A stretch of 37,293 bases of DNA from Candidatus Omnitrophota bacterium (GCA_023819035.1 JAMWCL010000009.1:1-37293), one strand, 5' to 3'. Counted from the first letter of the stretch, positions 18,411 to 27,500 are shown. Numbers and translations: made by a program. Notes: generated by a model not told the origin, from the sequence alone.

Positions 18411-18416
18411 CCTTTT

Positions 18417-19844
18417 CTAACTGCTAAAAGCCTTTTTTCTTAGCTCTTGAAGGAATTTAAAATAATCCTGTTGTTTTTTCTTTTCTAATAAATATTGACT
18501 AAATCTATCCTTTTCTACCTGGAATTTCTCTTCGGATATAGGGTTTCGTCTTTTTAATCTAATAATATAAAACCCCGATTCCAATTCAATGACCTTGCTT
18601 AATTGTTCTTCCTTTAAATTCCTGGCTATCTCCCAGAATTCATTAGAAGACCCTATACCTTCTAAGTAGGTTCCATATTTTATCTTTTCTTTGGTATCTA
18701 GTTTTAGCCCAAATTCTTTTGCTATCTGATTAAGGTCTATTTTTTCTAGATTGCCTTTGAATTCGCTTAGTTTCTTAAAGCAATTCTCGATCCTTTCCTT
18801 TGCTTTCTGGCGGGCCTTTTCTCTGATTATTTTTTCTTTAATCCCTTCTTTGACCGAGTCAAAATCCGCAATATGGGATTCCTTCTTTTCTTTTATTTTA
18901 AAGAGGTAGTAAAATTTATCAGTGTTGATTAAAGGTAGATATTGGCCGGGCTTTAGTTTAACTAATAACTTGTATACCTCAGGAAGCCAGCCAATCCCCG
19001 GGATCTCCTGCTGTTGGTAGAATGAGCCGGTTTCTTTTAATTCCACATTTAATCCCTTAGTTAGGTTTGTAAGGGATTCCTTTTTACTTAAGCCAAGTTT
19101 AAGTCTTTTTAATTTAAGGTTTAACTCCTTATCATCCTTACTTAAAGCGATATATTCTAAATTAAAAGAAGCGGGTTGCTTAAATTCTAATTGATTATTT
19201 TGATAATATTCTTTTAATTCCTCTTCTTTAACGAGGATGTTACCCTGAAGGTCAGAAGGGATACTAGCAATATAATCAAAGTCTATCTCCTCATTTTCCT
19301 TACGGTAGGCTTCTTTGACTTCTTGCTCGGTAATTGTGACATCCTTGGTGACCTCATGGAATAACCTATAAAGCATTAGATTTTGGCGGATCTGTTCTTC
19401 AAAGACCCGTGCGGGGGTGTGAAAGCCATAGAAGAGATACCTTCTGTATTCTTTGATATCAAATTCGCCCTTTTTATTTTTAAAAAAAGGATAACCCTGA
19501 ATTAAATCGATCACCTCTTTATCGCTAACCTTAATCTTTCTTCTTTTTGCCTCTTCTAAGAGTATCAGCCTATCCCAGGTTTCCGCCTCTAGATTTATAT
19601 ATTTTAATATTTCAGAGAGCTGATTGCCAAACTGGATAAATAGTTGATTACGTACCGCATCCTGTGCTTTTTTAAATTCCGATACAGGTATCCGCTTGCC
19701 ATATATTTCTCCGACAAAACCCACCTCTCGTTTATAACGGATAAGACCACCTGAGCCCCAGAGGATAAAGGAAAATATAATTAGGGTGGTTAGGATAACC
19801 CAGATATTTTTTCTTGTCTTTTTATTCCGGAGTTTTTTAAGCAT
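18417..19844 (-). CDS. SurA/PpiD-like peptidyl-prolyl isomerase, membrane-anchored
   Basis: N-terminal TM anchor (NIWVILTTLIIFSFILWGSGG), SurA_N-type helical region (VGEIYGKRIPVSEFKKAQDAVRNQ), parvulin-like segment (IPGIGWLPEVYKLLVKLKPGQYLPLINTDKFYYLFKI). Confidence 0.82.
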   Translation of the reverse strand: MLKKLRNKKTRKNIWVILTTLIIFSFILWGSGGLIRYKREVGFVGEIYGKRIPVSEFKKAQDAVRNQLFIQFGNQLSEILKYINLEAETWDRLILLEEAKRRKIKVSDKEVIDLIQGYPFFKNKKGEFDIKEYRRYLFYGFHTPARVFEEQIRQNLMLYRLFHEVTKDVTITEQEVKEAYRKENEEIDFDYIASIPSDLQGNILVKEEELKEYYQNNQLEFKQPASFNLEYIALSKDDKELNLKLKRLKLGLSKKESLTNLTKGLNVELKETGSFYQQQEIPGIGWLPEVYKLLVKLKPGQYLPLINTDKFYYLFKIKEKKESHIADFDSVKEGIKEKIIREKARQKAKERIENCFKKLSEFKGNLEKIDLNQIAKEFGLKLDTKEKIKYGTYLEGIGSSNEFWEIARNLKEEQLSKVIELESGFYIIRLKRRNPISEEKFQVEKDRFSQYLLEKKKQQDYFKFLQELRKKAFSS

Positions 19845-19867
19845 GATCAGGGTCTTTTTTAAGATTT

Positions 19868-19895
19868 ATTATAGTCTAAAATTATAAGATTGCAA
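19868..19895 (-). promoter_or_regulatory. Predicted sigma70-type promoter for the SurA/PpiD-like gene
   Basis: On the minus strand: TTGCAA (19890-19895), 16-nt spacer, TATAAT (+ strand ATTATA 19868-19873), about 23 nt before the start codon. Confidence 0.6.
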
Positions 19896-19902
19896 TTTTT
19901 TC

Positions 19903-19931
19903 TTTACAAAGATTTATTAAATAGGTATAAT
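19903..19931 (+). promoter_or_regulatory. Predicted sigma70-type promoter for the sORF-hisG operon
   Basis: TTTACA 19903-19908, 17-nt spacer, TATAAT 19926-19931. Confidence 0.7.
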
Positions 19932-19939
19932 ATTTGGCT

Positions 19940-20074
19940 GTGCTAAAGACTGTTAAGGTAAGGAAGACCTGGATAATTAATCCAGCCACCCGAATTAAAA
20001 AAAGTCAAAAGATCTACTATCGGCTAAAACTTAAAAAGGAATTAAAACAGATTATCAAGGAAGAGTTAACATGA
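19940..20074 (+). CDS. Small basic protein of 44 aa upstream of hisG (not in supplied ORF track)
   Basis: GTG at 19940 (or in-frame TTG 19934): [47 protein letters not shown] overlaps the hisG start as ATGA. Confidence 0.6.
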   Translation: MLKTVKVRKTWIINPATRIKKSQKIYYRLKLKKELKQIIKEELT

Positions 20075-20949
20075 AAAAGATATTAAAATTAGGTCTACCT
20101 AAAGGAAGCCTCCAGGAGGCTACCTTTAGGATGTTTAAAAAGGCAGGGTTTAATCTTTATGTTTCAGAGCGTTCATATTTTCCTTCTATCGATGATCCTG
20201 AGATTGAGCCAATTCTTCTTAGGGCGCAGGAGATGTCCAGATATGTCCAGGATGGTGCCTTGGATTGCGGTATTACCGGTAATGACTGGATATTAGAGAA
20301 TAAATCCGAGGTGATAAGGGTGGCAGATTTAATTTATGCTAAGCAGGGCTTAGGCAGGGTAAGGTGGGTCCTGGCTGTGCCGGAATCATCTAAGATTAAA
20401 AATATAAAAGAACTTCAGGGCAAGCGGATTGCTACCGAGTTAGTAAATGTTACAGGTGATTTCTTTCGAAAGAATAATATAAGAGTGGATATAGAGTTTA
20501 GCTGGGGAGCCACGGAGGTTAAGGTAAACGCTGGATTGGTTGATGCAATCGTAGAGCTTACTGAGACGGGAAGAAGCCTTAAGGCGAATAGACTTAAAGA
20601 GATAGCCACCATCTGCGAATCAACCACCCAATTTATTGCCAACAAGGATGCTTACAAAGATAGCTGGAAGCGCAATAAGATGGAACAGGTTGTGCTTCTT
20701 TTAAAAGGAGCGATCTTGGCAGAACAGAAGGTGGGTTTAAAGATGAATGTAAAAGAAAGGGATTTGAAAAAGGTAATTGCAATTTTACCTGCATTAAAAA
20801 AACCTACGGTATCTGCCCTTTCTGAGAAGGGATGGCTGGCGGTGGAGACAGTAATTGATGAGGAGCTTGTTTCTTCATTAGTGCCTCGTTTAAAAAAGGC
20901 AGGGGCTTCAGGAATAATTGAGTATTCTTTAAATAAGGTAATTTACTAA
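20071..20949 (+). CDS. hisG: ATP phosphoribosyltransferase, long form with C-terminal regulatory domain
   Basis: [76 protein letters not shown]-terminal [24 protein letters not shown]. Confidence 0.96.
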   Translation: MKKILKLGLPKGSLQEATFRMFKKAGFNLYVSERSYFPSIDDPEIEPILLRAQEMSRYVQDGALDCGITGNDWILENKSEVIRVADLIYAKQGLGRVRWVLAVPESSKIKNIKELQGKRIATELVNVTGDFFRKNNIRVDIEFSWGATEVKVNAGLVDAIVELTETGRSLKANRLKEIATICESTTQFIANKDAYKDSWKRNKMEQVVLLLKGAILAEQKVGLKMNVKERDLKKVIAILPALKKPTVSALSEKGWLAVETVIDEELVSSLVPRLKKAGASGIIEYSLNKVIY

Positions 20950-20967
20950 AAAAGAGGTGGGTAAGAG

Positions 20968-21069
20968 ATGCCTTGTGGTAGAAAAAGGAAAAGGAGAAAG
21001 ATAAAGACCCACAAAAGAAAAAAGATGCGTCGTCGTCTGCGCCATCTAAAGAAAAGACCCTGGGGTTAA
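20968..21069 (+). CDS. Very short basic protein resembling the AURKAIP1/COX24-type domain (not in supplied ORF track)
   Basis: MPCGRKRKRRKIKTHKRKKMRRRLRHLKKRPWG* (33 aa), purine-rich SD-like sequence upstream (AAAGAGGTGGG). Confidence 0.75.
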   Translation: MPCGRKRKRRKIKTHKRKKMRRRLRHLKKRPWG

Positions 21070-21107
21070 TCCTTAAAGAACTTCCCATAATTATTAAAAG
21101 GAATTAT

Positions 21108-22064
21108 ATGAATTTTAAAAAGGGGTTGTTTTTGTGTGCGGTAATTTTTTTCTTAACCTGTTGTTTAATCTTCAGTCAAGATGAGAAGATTAATCCTCGT
21201 TCACTTACTCATTATATTCTCGCAGTAACGTATGATAACTTAAATCAGCTCGATAGGGCAATTCAAGAATATAAGAAGGCTTTAAGTTTAGATTATAATA
21301 ATTCTATTATTCATTTAGGCTTAGGTTGTAGTTATATAAAGATGGATAAGATCCCCCAGGCAATTAAGGAATTAAACCTGGCAGTAAAGTTTAACCCGGA
21401 GGCAGTAGAGCCACACGCGATTTTGGCTTTAGTATACCTGGCAGAGGGTAAACCCGAGTTAGCCACCCAGGAATATGAAATCGCCCTTAAGAATGCTTCA
21501 CTACTTCAACCTAAAAACATAGAGATTTATAAGAATTTAGGTGCAGTATATCTTAGGCAGAAAAAGTTTAAAGAGGCGCAGGATATTTATCGCTTAATCC
21601 TGGAGCTGACTCCTCAAGATGCGCAGATACACCTCTATATGGCAGTCATCTATGATGAGCTTAAGGATAAGGACAATGTAGAAAAAGAGCTAAAAAAAGC
21701 CATTGAACTTAACCCGGATTATCATGAGGCAATGAATTATTTAGGTTATCTATATGTTGAAGAGAATAAGAATTTAGAGGAGGCAGAGATAATGATCAAG
21801 AAGGCCCTGGAGTTAGATCCAAGCAATGGTGCCTATATTGATAGTTTAGGCTGGCTTTATTTTAAACAAGGAAGATTAGAAGAGGCACTGGAGGAGTTAG
21901 AAAAAGCAAGTAGTCTTTTGGAGGACCCGGTAATATATGATCATCTCGGTGAGGTTTATTTTAAATTAGGTTTCTTAGATAAAGCTAAGCAGGCATGGCA
22001 GAGGTCCTTAGAATTAAAACCTGATCAGGAAACAGTTAGGTTAAAATTAGAGAAAATAAAATGA
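21108..22064 (+). CDS. Exported TPR-repeat protein
   Basis: Signal-like N-terminus and consecutive TPR units (LDRAIQEYKKALSLDYNNSIIHLGLGCSYIKMDKIPQAIKELNLAVKFNPEA...). Confidence 0.92.
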   Translation: MNFKKGLFLCAVIFFLTCCLIFSQDEKINPRSLTHYILAVTYDNLNQLDRAIQEYKKALSLDYNNSIIHLGLGCSYIKMDKIPQAIKELNLAVKFNPEAVEPHAILALVYLAEGKPELATQEYEIALKNASLLQPKNIEIYKNLGAVYLRQKKFKEAQDIYRLILELTPQDAQIHLYMAVIYDELKDKDNVEKELKKAIELNPDYHEAMNYLGYLYVEENKNLEEAEIMIKKALELDPSNGAYIDSLGWLYFKQGRLEEALEELEKASSLLEDPVIYDHLGEVYFKLGFLDKAKQAWQRSLELKPDQETVRLKLEKIK

Positions 22065-22882
22065 TTTATTCTGAAGCTCAGATTAAAGATTTAGAAAACA
22101 AGGCCAAGGAGATTAGAAGGCTAATTATTCAGATGCTGGCTAACGCAGGTTCAGGTCATCCGGGAGGCAGCCTTTCAGCTACAGATTTGATTACTGCCTT
22201 GTATTTTGCGGTGCTAAGGCATGACCCCAAGAATCCACATTGGCCACAGCGGGATAGGTTTCATATGTCTAAGGGGCATTGTTGTCCTTTATGGTATGCA
22301 GTCTTAGCGGAATCAGGGTATTTTCCTAAAGAGAAGCTTTTTACCTTAAGAAAATTAGGTTCAATTTTACAAGGTCATCCTGACCGACGTACCCCGGGAG
22401 TAGATGTGGCTTCGGGTTCCTTAGGTCAAGGCCTTTCTGTAGGTCTGGGAATGAGCCTGGCAGGTAAGATAGACAGAAGGGATTATCGGGTGTATGTACT
22501 TTTAGGCGATGGAGAGATTCAGGAAGGGAATATCTGGGAGGCAGCCATGGCAGCAAGCCATTATAAATGCGATAATCTTTGTGCGATCATCGACTACAAT
22601 GGTTTCCAGATCGATGGAAGGGTTAAAGAGATAATGGACTTAGAACCATTGGTTGATAAATGGCAAGCCTTTGGCTGGCATACTGTTGAGATAGATGGAC
22701 ACAATATGACTCAGATTTTAGCTGCTTATGAGGAAGCAAGACAAACTAAGATAAAACCCACTGTAATCATTGCCCATACCATCAAAGGTAAGGGGGTTTC
22801 TTTTATGGAAAATGTTGGAGATTTTCACGGCCGTGCTCCTACTAAGGAAGAAGCAGAAAGGGCACTAAAGGAGTTAGCATAA
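22061..22882 (+). CDS. Transketolase, N-terminal (TPP-binding) subunit
   Basis: QMLANAGSGHPGGSLSATDLITALYF, DRFHMSKGHCCPLWYAVLAESGYF, VYVLLGDGEIQEGNIWEAAM, IDYNGFQIDG. Confidence 0.95.
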   Translation: MIYSEAQIKDLENKAKEIRRLIIQMLANAGSGHPGGSLSATDLITALYFAVLRHDPKNPHWPQRDRFHMSKGHCCPLWYAVLAESGYFPKEKLFTLRKLGSILQGHPDRRTPGVDVASGSLGQGLSVGLGMSLAGKIDRRDYRVYVLLGDGEIQEGNIWEAAMAASHYKCDNLCAIIDYNGFQIDGRVKEIMDLEPLVDKWQAFGWHTVEIDGHNMTQILAAYEEARQTKIKPTVIIAHTIKGKGVSFMENVGDFHGRAPTKEEAERALKELA

Positions 22883-22884
22883 AT

Positions 22885-23814
22885 ATGGAGCTACTTTATC
22901 AGCGAGATATCTACGGTCAGACCTTAGTAGAATTAGGAAAAAAGGATAAGGATATTGTAGTTTTAGATGCGGATCTTTCTAGTTCTACCCGCACAAGTAT
23001 GTTTGCCAAAGAATTCCCTGAGCGGTTCTTTAATTTTGGTGTCGCTGAACAAAATATGATGGCCACTGCTGCGGGGTTAGCTAGCTGTAATAAGATTGTT
23101 TTTGTCTCTACCTTTGCTATGTTTGCCACCGCCAGGGCCTGGGATCAGGTAAGAAATACTATATGTTATAATAACTTTAATATCAAAATAGTTGCCTCAC
23201 ACGGAGGAATTACCGTAGGCCCCGATGGTTCAAGTCACCAGGCATTAGAAGATATCGGCCTTATGCGATTAATACCGAATATGAATATTATTGTTCCTTG
23301 TGATGGGCCTCAGACGCGGGATGCGATACTGTCTGCCTATGAGAACCCCGGGCCTTTTTATATTCGTCTGGGCAGGCCCAAGGTTCCTACGATAGAAAAA
23401 AAAGATAAATTTAAATTTGGCAGGGCCCAGATTATAACCGAAGGTAGTGATGTTACTGTGATTGCCTGTGGGGTGATGGTCTATCAGGCACTCTTGGCAG
23501 TAAAGAACCTTTTAAATAAGGGGATAAAAGTGCGTTTGATAAATATGCATACGATTAGACCATTGGATAAAGAAACAATTCTTAACTCCGCTAAGCAGAC
23601 AAAAGGAATTGTGGTTTGCGAGGAACATACCGTAATTGGTGGTTTGGCTTCCTGTGTAGATGAGGTGGTGGTAGGGGATTCTTTTAATCGTATATTACAT
23701 ATAGGTATAAAAGAAAGATTTGGGCAGTCCGGAGAACCCGAGGATCTTTTAGAAGAATATAATCTTACCAGCTCAGATATCGAAAAAGCAGTCTTAAGTA
23801 TTTTAGATAAGTAG
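22885..23814 (+). CDS. Transketolase, C-terminal (pyrimidine-binding) subunit
   Basis: VVLDADLSSSTRTSMFAKEFPERFFNFGVAEQNMMATAAGLA, ASHGGITVGPDGSSHQALEDIGLMR, YIRLGRPK. Confidence 0.95.
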   Translation: MELLYQRDIYGQTLVELGKKDKDIVVLDADLSSSTRTSMFAKEFPERFFNFGVAEQNMMATAAGLASCNKIVFVSTFAMFATARAWDQVRNTICYNNFNIKIVASHGGITVGPDGSSHQALEDIGLMRLIPNMNIIVPCDGPQTRDAILSAYENPGPFYIRLGRPKVPTIEKKDKFKFGRAQIITEGSDVTVIACGVMVYQALLAVKNLLNKGIKVRLINMHTIRPLDKETILNSAKQTKGIVVCEEHTVIGGLASCVDEVVVGDSFNRILHIGIKERFGQSGEPEDLLEEYNLTSSDIEKAVLSILDK

Positions 23815-23818
23815 AGAG

Positions 23819-24682
23819 TTGGTTTTAAATTCATTTGCTAAGTTAAATCTATACCTGAAGGTTATAGGTCGTCGCGCGGATGGATATCATAACATCGAAA
23901 CTGTATTTGAGCGTATAGACCTTAAAGATAGAATAATTATTTATCCCTTACGGAATAAGAAAATAAATCTCTTATGCGACTGCCCTTTAGTGCCCAAGGA
24001 TAGTAGCAATTTAGCCTATCGGAGTGCTAAATTACTTCAGGATACCTTTAAGATAAATCAAGGCGCAGAGATTAGGATAATTAAGCATATCCCCATAGGT
24101 GCGGGTTTAGGAGGCGGTTCAAGTAATGCTGCGGGTGTACTTTTAGGATTGAATAGACTTTGGAAGATAAATCTTTCTAAAGATAGGATAGCCGGATTAG
24201 CTGCTAAGCTTGGATGTGATATTCCATTTTTTGTTTACGAGGTTCCTTTTGCCGAGGGAAGTGGTAGGGGCGATAGGATTACACCTCTTAAGAGACTTTC
24301 TAAGATTAAACTCTGGCATATCTTGGTTGTGCCTAAGATAGAGGTTTCCACCTCCTTTATCTACAGTAAATTTGATAAGTATTCTACATTGACAAATTCA
24401 AAAAAAGATGTTAAATTATTATATTTAGCATTAAAAAATTTTAATATATCCTTATTATCGGAGGCTTTATTTAATAGTTTAGAAGAGATTACCTTTCGCT
24501 TCTTTCCCCAGGTAAAGAGGATAAAACAGGAGCTTTTAAACCTGGGTTTAAAATCAATCTTGATGTCCGGAAGTGGTCCGGCAGTTTTTGGAGTGGTTTC
24601 TTCAAGAAAGGAGGCAGATGGGTTGAAAGAATACTTAAAGAAAAATAGAGCTTGGCAGGTTTTTGTGGTAAGAACAACTTAG
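23819..24682 (+). CDS. ispE: 4-diphosphocytidyl-2-C-methyl-D-erythritol kinase
   Basis: SFAKLNLYLKVIGRRADGYHNIETVFERIDL, IPIGAGLGGGSSNAAGVL, KLGCDIPFFV, LMSGSGPAVFGVV. TTG start. Confidence 0.94.
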   Translation: MVLNSFAKLNLYLKVIGRRADGYHNIETVFERIDLKDRIIIYPLRNKKINLLCDCPLVPKDSSNLAYRSAKLLQDTFKINQGAEIRIIKHIPIGAGLGGGSSNAAGVLLGLNRLWKINLSKDRIAGLAAKLGCDIPFFVYEVPFAEGSGRGDRITPLKRLSKIKLWHILVVPKIEVSTSFIYSKFDKYSTLTNSKKDVKLLYLALKNFNISLLSEALFNSLEEITFRFFPQVKRIKQELLNLGLKSILMSGSGPAVFGVVSSRKEADGLKEYLKKNRAWQVFVVRTT

Positions 24683-24745
24683 TTTTTAGAGATAAGTTTA
24701 AAAAGGATGTCCAGCTAATACATTCGTGATAGGGAGGTTGGTGAG

Positions 24746-25156
24746 ATGGAGATTACAGAGGTAAGGGTATTTTTGAAGGATTCACCGGATAAAAAACTTA
24801 AGGCATATGTCACCGTAACCTTTGACAATGCCTTTGTAGTAAGAAATATAAAGGTAATTGAAAGTGCCAATGGTCTATTCATTGCCATGCCTTCAAGGAA
24901 GATAAAGCATCCTTGTCCAAAATGTGGTTTTAAGAATGAGATGCGGAGTAAATACTGCAATCAATGCGGTACATCTCTTCCCTTAACAGCCTCTCCTGCG
25001 GGTCAGGGCACTCCTGCTAATGCCCAATTGGAACATAAGGATATCGCTCATCCTATCAACCAATCCTTTAGAGAATATCTGCAGAAAAAGATCTTAGAGG
25101 CATACCAGCAGGAAAAGGTAAAGGCTACTGGTGGTTCCGTAAAAGAGAAGATGTGA
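24746..25156 (+). CDS. spoVG: SpoVG-family protein with internal zinc-ribbon segment
   Basis: [52 protein letters not shown] then [19 protein letters not shown] then [24 protein letters not shown]. Follows ispE and precedes glmU. Confidence 0.88.
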   Translation: MEITEVRVFLKDSPDKKLKAYVTVTFDNAFVVRNIKVIESANGLFIAMPSRKIKHPCPKCGFKNEMRSKYCNQCGTSLPLTASPAGQGTPANAQLEHKDIAHPINQSFREYLQKKILEAYQQEKVKATGGSVKEKM

Positions 25157-25199
25157 TTTTGCGAAGATTCTTTTGGTTTAATCTTCTAAAAAAGGAGCT

Positions 25200-25270
25200 T
25201 GCCCGGTAGTGTAATGGTAGCACATCAGAATTTGGGTCTGAGTGTTGAGGTTCGAGTCCTCACCGGGCAG
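25200..25270 (+). tRNA. tRNA-Gln (anticodon TTG)
   Basis: Full cloverleaf: TGCCCGG/CCGGGCA acceptor, GTG/CAC D-stem, TCAGA/TCTGA anticodon stem with loop ATTTGGG (anticodon TTG), TGAGG-TTCGAGT-CCTCA T-arm. Confidence 0.95.
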
Positions 25271-25291
25271 TTAAAGAGCTAAAAAGATAAA

Positions 25292-26557
25292 ATGAAAAAG
25301 ACAGTGGTAGTTATTCTTGCGGCAGGTAAATCTAAACGGATGAACTCTGAGGTTCCTAAGGTATTGCATCCTATCTGCGGAAGACCAATGTTAAATTATG
25401 TTTTAGACTTAGCGGAGGCAGTTAAGCCGGATAAGATAATCGTGGTTTTAGGTTATAAGTATAAAGAAGTAAAGAAATTGCTTAAACCTAAGATAAAGAT
25501 AGTCATTCAAAAGAAGCTCTTAGGAACTGCGGATGCGGTAAAAAGAACCAAAGCCTTACTTAAGGATTTTACGGGAGATGTGCTTGTGCTTTACGCAGAT
25601 AACCCTCTTTTAAGAAAAGAGACAATAAAAGGGTTGGTTAATTACCATAAAGAGAATGCTTCTGATGCTACCTTGTTGACTACGGAGGTAAAAGACCCTC
25701 AAGGTTATGGAAGGGTCATCAGGGATAAGTATGCTAGTATCTGTAAGGTAGTTGAGGAAGGGGATGCGAATGAACTGCAAAAAAGGATTAAGGAAATAAA
25801 TACCGGTATCATCTGCTTTAAAGCAAAAAAGTTATTTCAGGTTATAAGATCCATCAAACTTAATAAGCGTAAAAAAGAATACTATCTTACCGATACCATA
25901 GGTCTTCTATATCAAACAGGTGCACTTATAGATAGTTTTAAACTTTCTGATCCTGAGGAGGCATTGGGAATAAATTCCCGTAATGAACTTGCCTTAGCAA
26001 ACAAGATTATGCAGCGAAGAATTAACGCAGAAATTATGAAAAAAGGGGTTAACATCATTGATCCCGAATCAACCTTTATCAATTACGGTACTAAGATTGG
26101 GCGGGATACCACGATTTACCCCTTTACAGTTATTGAAAGCAATGTTAAAATTGGTAAGCGTTGTCGGATCGGTCCTTTTATCCATCTCAGAGAAGGTACA
26201 CGTATCCAGGATGATGTGGTGGCAGGAAATTTCCTTGAGGTCGTTCGCTCTCAGATTGCCGATAAAACCGAAGCCAAGCATTTTAGTTATTTAGGAGATT
26301 GCTTTATCGGCCGCTCAGTTAATATTGGTGCAGGTACCATAATTGCTAATTTTGATGGTAAAAGAAAAAACAAAACTATTATAAAGGACAAAGCCTTTAT
26401 TGGTTCGGGAACAATCCTCATTGCTCCGGTTAAGGTAGGAAGACAGGCAATTACAGGTGCAGGCGCGGTGGTGGTGAAAAAAAGAGATGTTCCGGATAGG
26501 ACGATAGTGGTAGGTGTGCCTGCTCGACCTTTAAGAAGGATTAACGCAGAGGAGTAA
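25292..26557 (+). CDS. glmU: Bifunctional UDP-GlcNAc pyrophosphorylase / GlcN-1-P acetyltransferase
   Basis: VVILAAGKSKRMNSEVPKVLHPICGRPML, YADNPLL, EINTGI, left-handed beta-helix hexapeptides, IGPFIHLREGT, GAGTIIANFDGKRKNKT. Confidence 0.95.
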   Translation: MKKTVVVILAAGKSKRMNSEVPKVLHPICGRPMLNYVLDLAEAVKPDKIIVVLGYKYKEVKKLLKPKIKIVIQKKLLGTADAVKRTKALLKDFTGDVLVLYADNPLLRKETIKGLVNYHKENASDATLLTTEVKDPQGYGRVIRDKYASICKVVEEGDANELQKRIKEINTGIICFKAKKLFQVIRSIKLNKRKKEYYLTDTIGLLYQTGALIDSFKLSDPEEALGINSRNELALANKIMQRRINAEIMKKGVNIIDPESTFINYGTKIGRDTTIYPFTVIESNVKIGKRCRIGPFIHLREGTRIQDDVVAGNFLEVVRSQIADKTEAKHFSYLGDCFIGRSVNIGAGTIIANFDGKRKNKTIIKDKAFIGSGTILIAPVKVGRQAITGAGAVVVKKRDVPDRTIVVGVPARPLRRINAEE

Positions 26558-26561
26558 ACCG

Positions 26562-27500
26562 ATGGATAAATTAATGGTATTTTCTGGAAATGCCCACCCT
26601 GAATTAGCAAAGGATATCTGTAAGTCTTTAAAGATAAGGCTTTCGGATGCGTTGGTAGGAAGATTTAGTGAAGGTGAGATCCGCGTAAAGATTAATGAGA
26701 ATGTGCGTGGTAAAGATGTATTTGTCATTCAGCCAACCTGCCCTCCTCCTAATGAAAATTTAATGGAACTTTTAATTATGATTGATGCTTTAAAGAGGGC
26801 ATCCAGTAAAAGGATTACTGCGGTTATTCCTTATTTTGGCTATGCGCGCCAAGATAGGAAGGACCAACCACGGGTACCGATTACCGCAAAGTTAGTAGCC
26901 AATCTTTTAACCACAGCAGGAGCAGATAGGATTTTAACCATAGATTTACATGCCGGTCAAGTCCAGGGATTCTTTGATATTCCTGTAGATCATCTTTATG
27001 CAATAAATATCTTTGTGGATTATTTTTCCAAGTTAAAGATTAAAGATTTGGTGGTAGTCTCTCCTGATGTGGGTGGTATAAAGATGGCACGTGCATATGC
27101 TAAGAGGCTTTCTGCGGATTTAGCGATAATCGATAAAAGACGCGATTCTCCCGAGAAGACAGAGGTGATGCATATATTAGGGCAGGTAAAAGAAAAAAAT
27201 GCAATTATCGTTGATGATTTAATCGCTACCGGTAGTTCCTTGATAGAAGCGATTCAGGCCTTAAAGAAAGCAAAGACTAAGGAAATCTATGCTGCAGTCA
27301 CTCACGGGGTTCTTTCCGGACCAGCCATCGAGCGTATCGATAAATGTAAAGATTTAAAGGAATTGGTTATTACTGATACAATTCCTTTAGCTAATCATAA
27401 GAAACATCCGCGGATTAAGGTAGTTTCGGTAGCCGGTCTTTTAGGAGAGGCAATAAAAAGGATCCATTTTGAAGAATCCATAAGTTGTTTATTTGATTAG
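26562..27500 (+). CDS. prs: Ribose-phosphate pyrophosphokinase
   Basis: MVFSGNAHPELAKDICKSL, FSEGEIRVKINENVRGKDVFVIQPT, YFGYARQDRKDQPRVPITAKLVANLL, AIIVDDLIATGSSL. Confidence 0.97.
   Translation: MDKLMVFSGNAHPELAKDICKSLKIRLSDALVGRFSEGEIRVKINENVRGKDVFVIQPTCPPPNENLMELLIMIDALKRASSKRITAVIPYFGYARQDRKDQPRVPITAKLVANLLTTAGADRILTIDLHAGQVQGFFDIPVDHLYAINIFVDYFSKLKIKDLVVVSPDVGGIKMARAYAKRLSADLAIIDKRRDSPEKTEVMHILGQVKEKNAIIVDDLIATGSSLIEAIQALKKAKTKEIYAAVTHGVLSGPAIERIDKCKDLKELVITDTIPLANHKKHPRIKVVSVAGLLGEAIKRIHFEESISCLFD

Noticed and set aside
18405-18446. Possible bidirectional terminator between the convergent ferredoxin and SurA-like genes (AGCTAA...TTAGCT)
   Set aside because: Short imperfect stem partly inside coding sequence with a long loop; not convincing enough to call.
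20804-21088. Minus-strand ORF of 94 aa over the hisG 3' end and the small basic ORF
   Set aside because: Ser/Phe-rich shadow of the Lys/Arg-rich sense frames; no SD or family signal. The plus-strand short ORF explains the sequence better.
23484-23834. Minus-strand 116-aa ORF antisense to transketolase C-subunit
   Set aside because: Fully inside a strongly recognisable plus-strand gene; low-complexity composition typical of antisense shadow ORFs.
26287-26610. Minus-strand 107-aa and neighbouring ORFs over glmU/prs (also 26069-26281, 26531-26728, and plus 26058-26294)
   Set aside because: Antisense or alternative-frame reading of beta-helix hexapeptide coding; no independent coding evidence.
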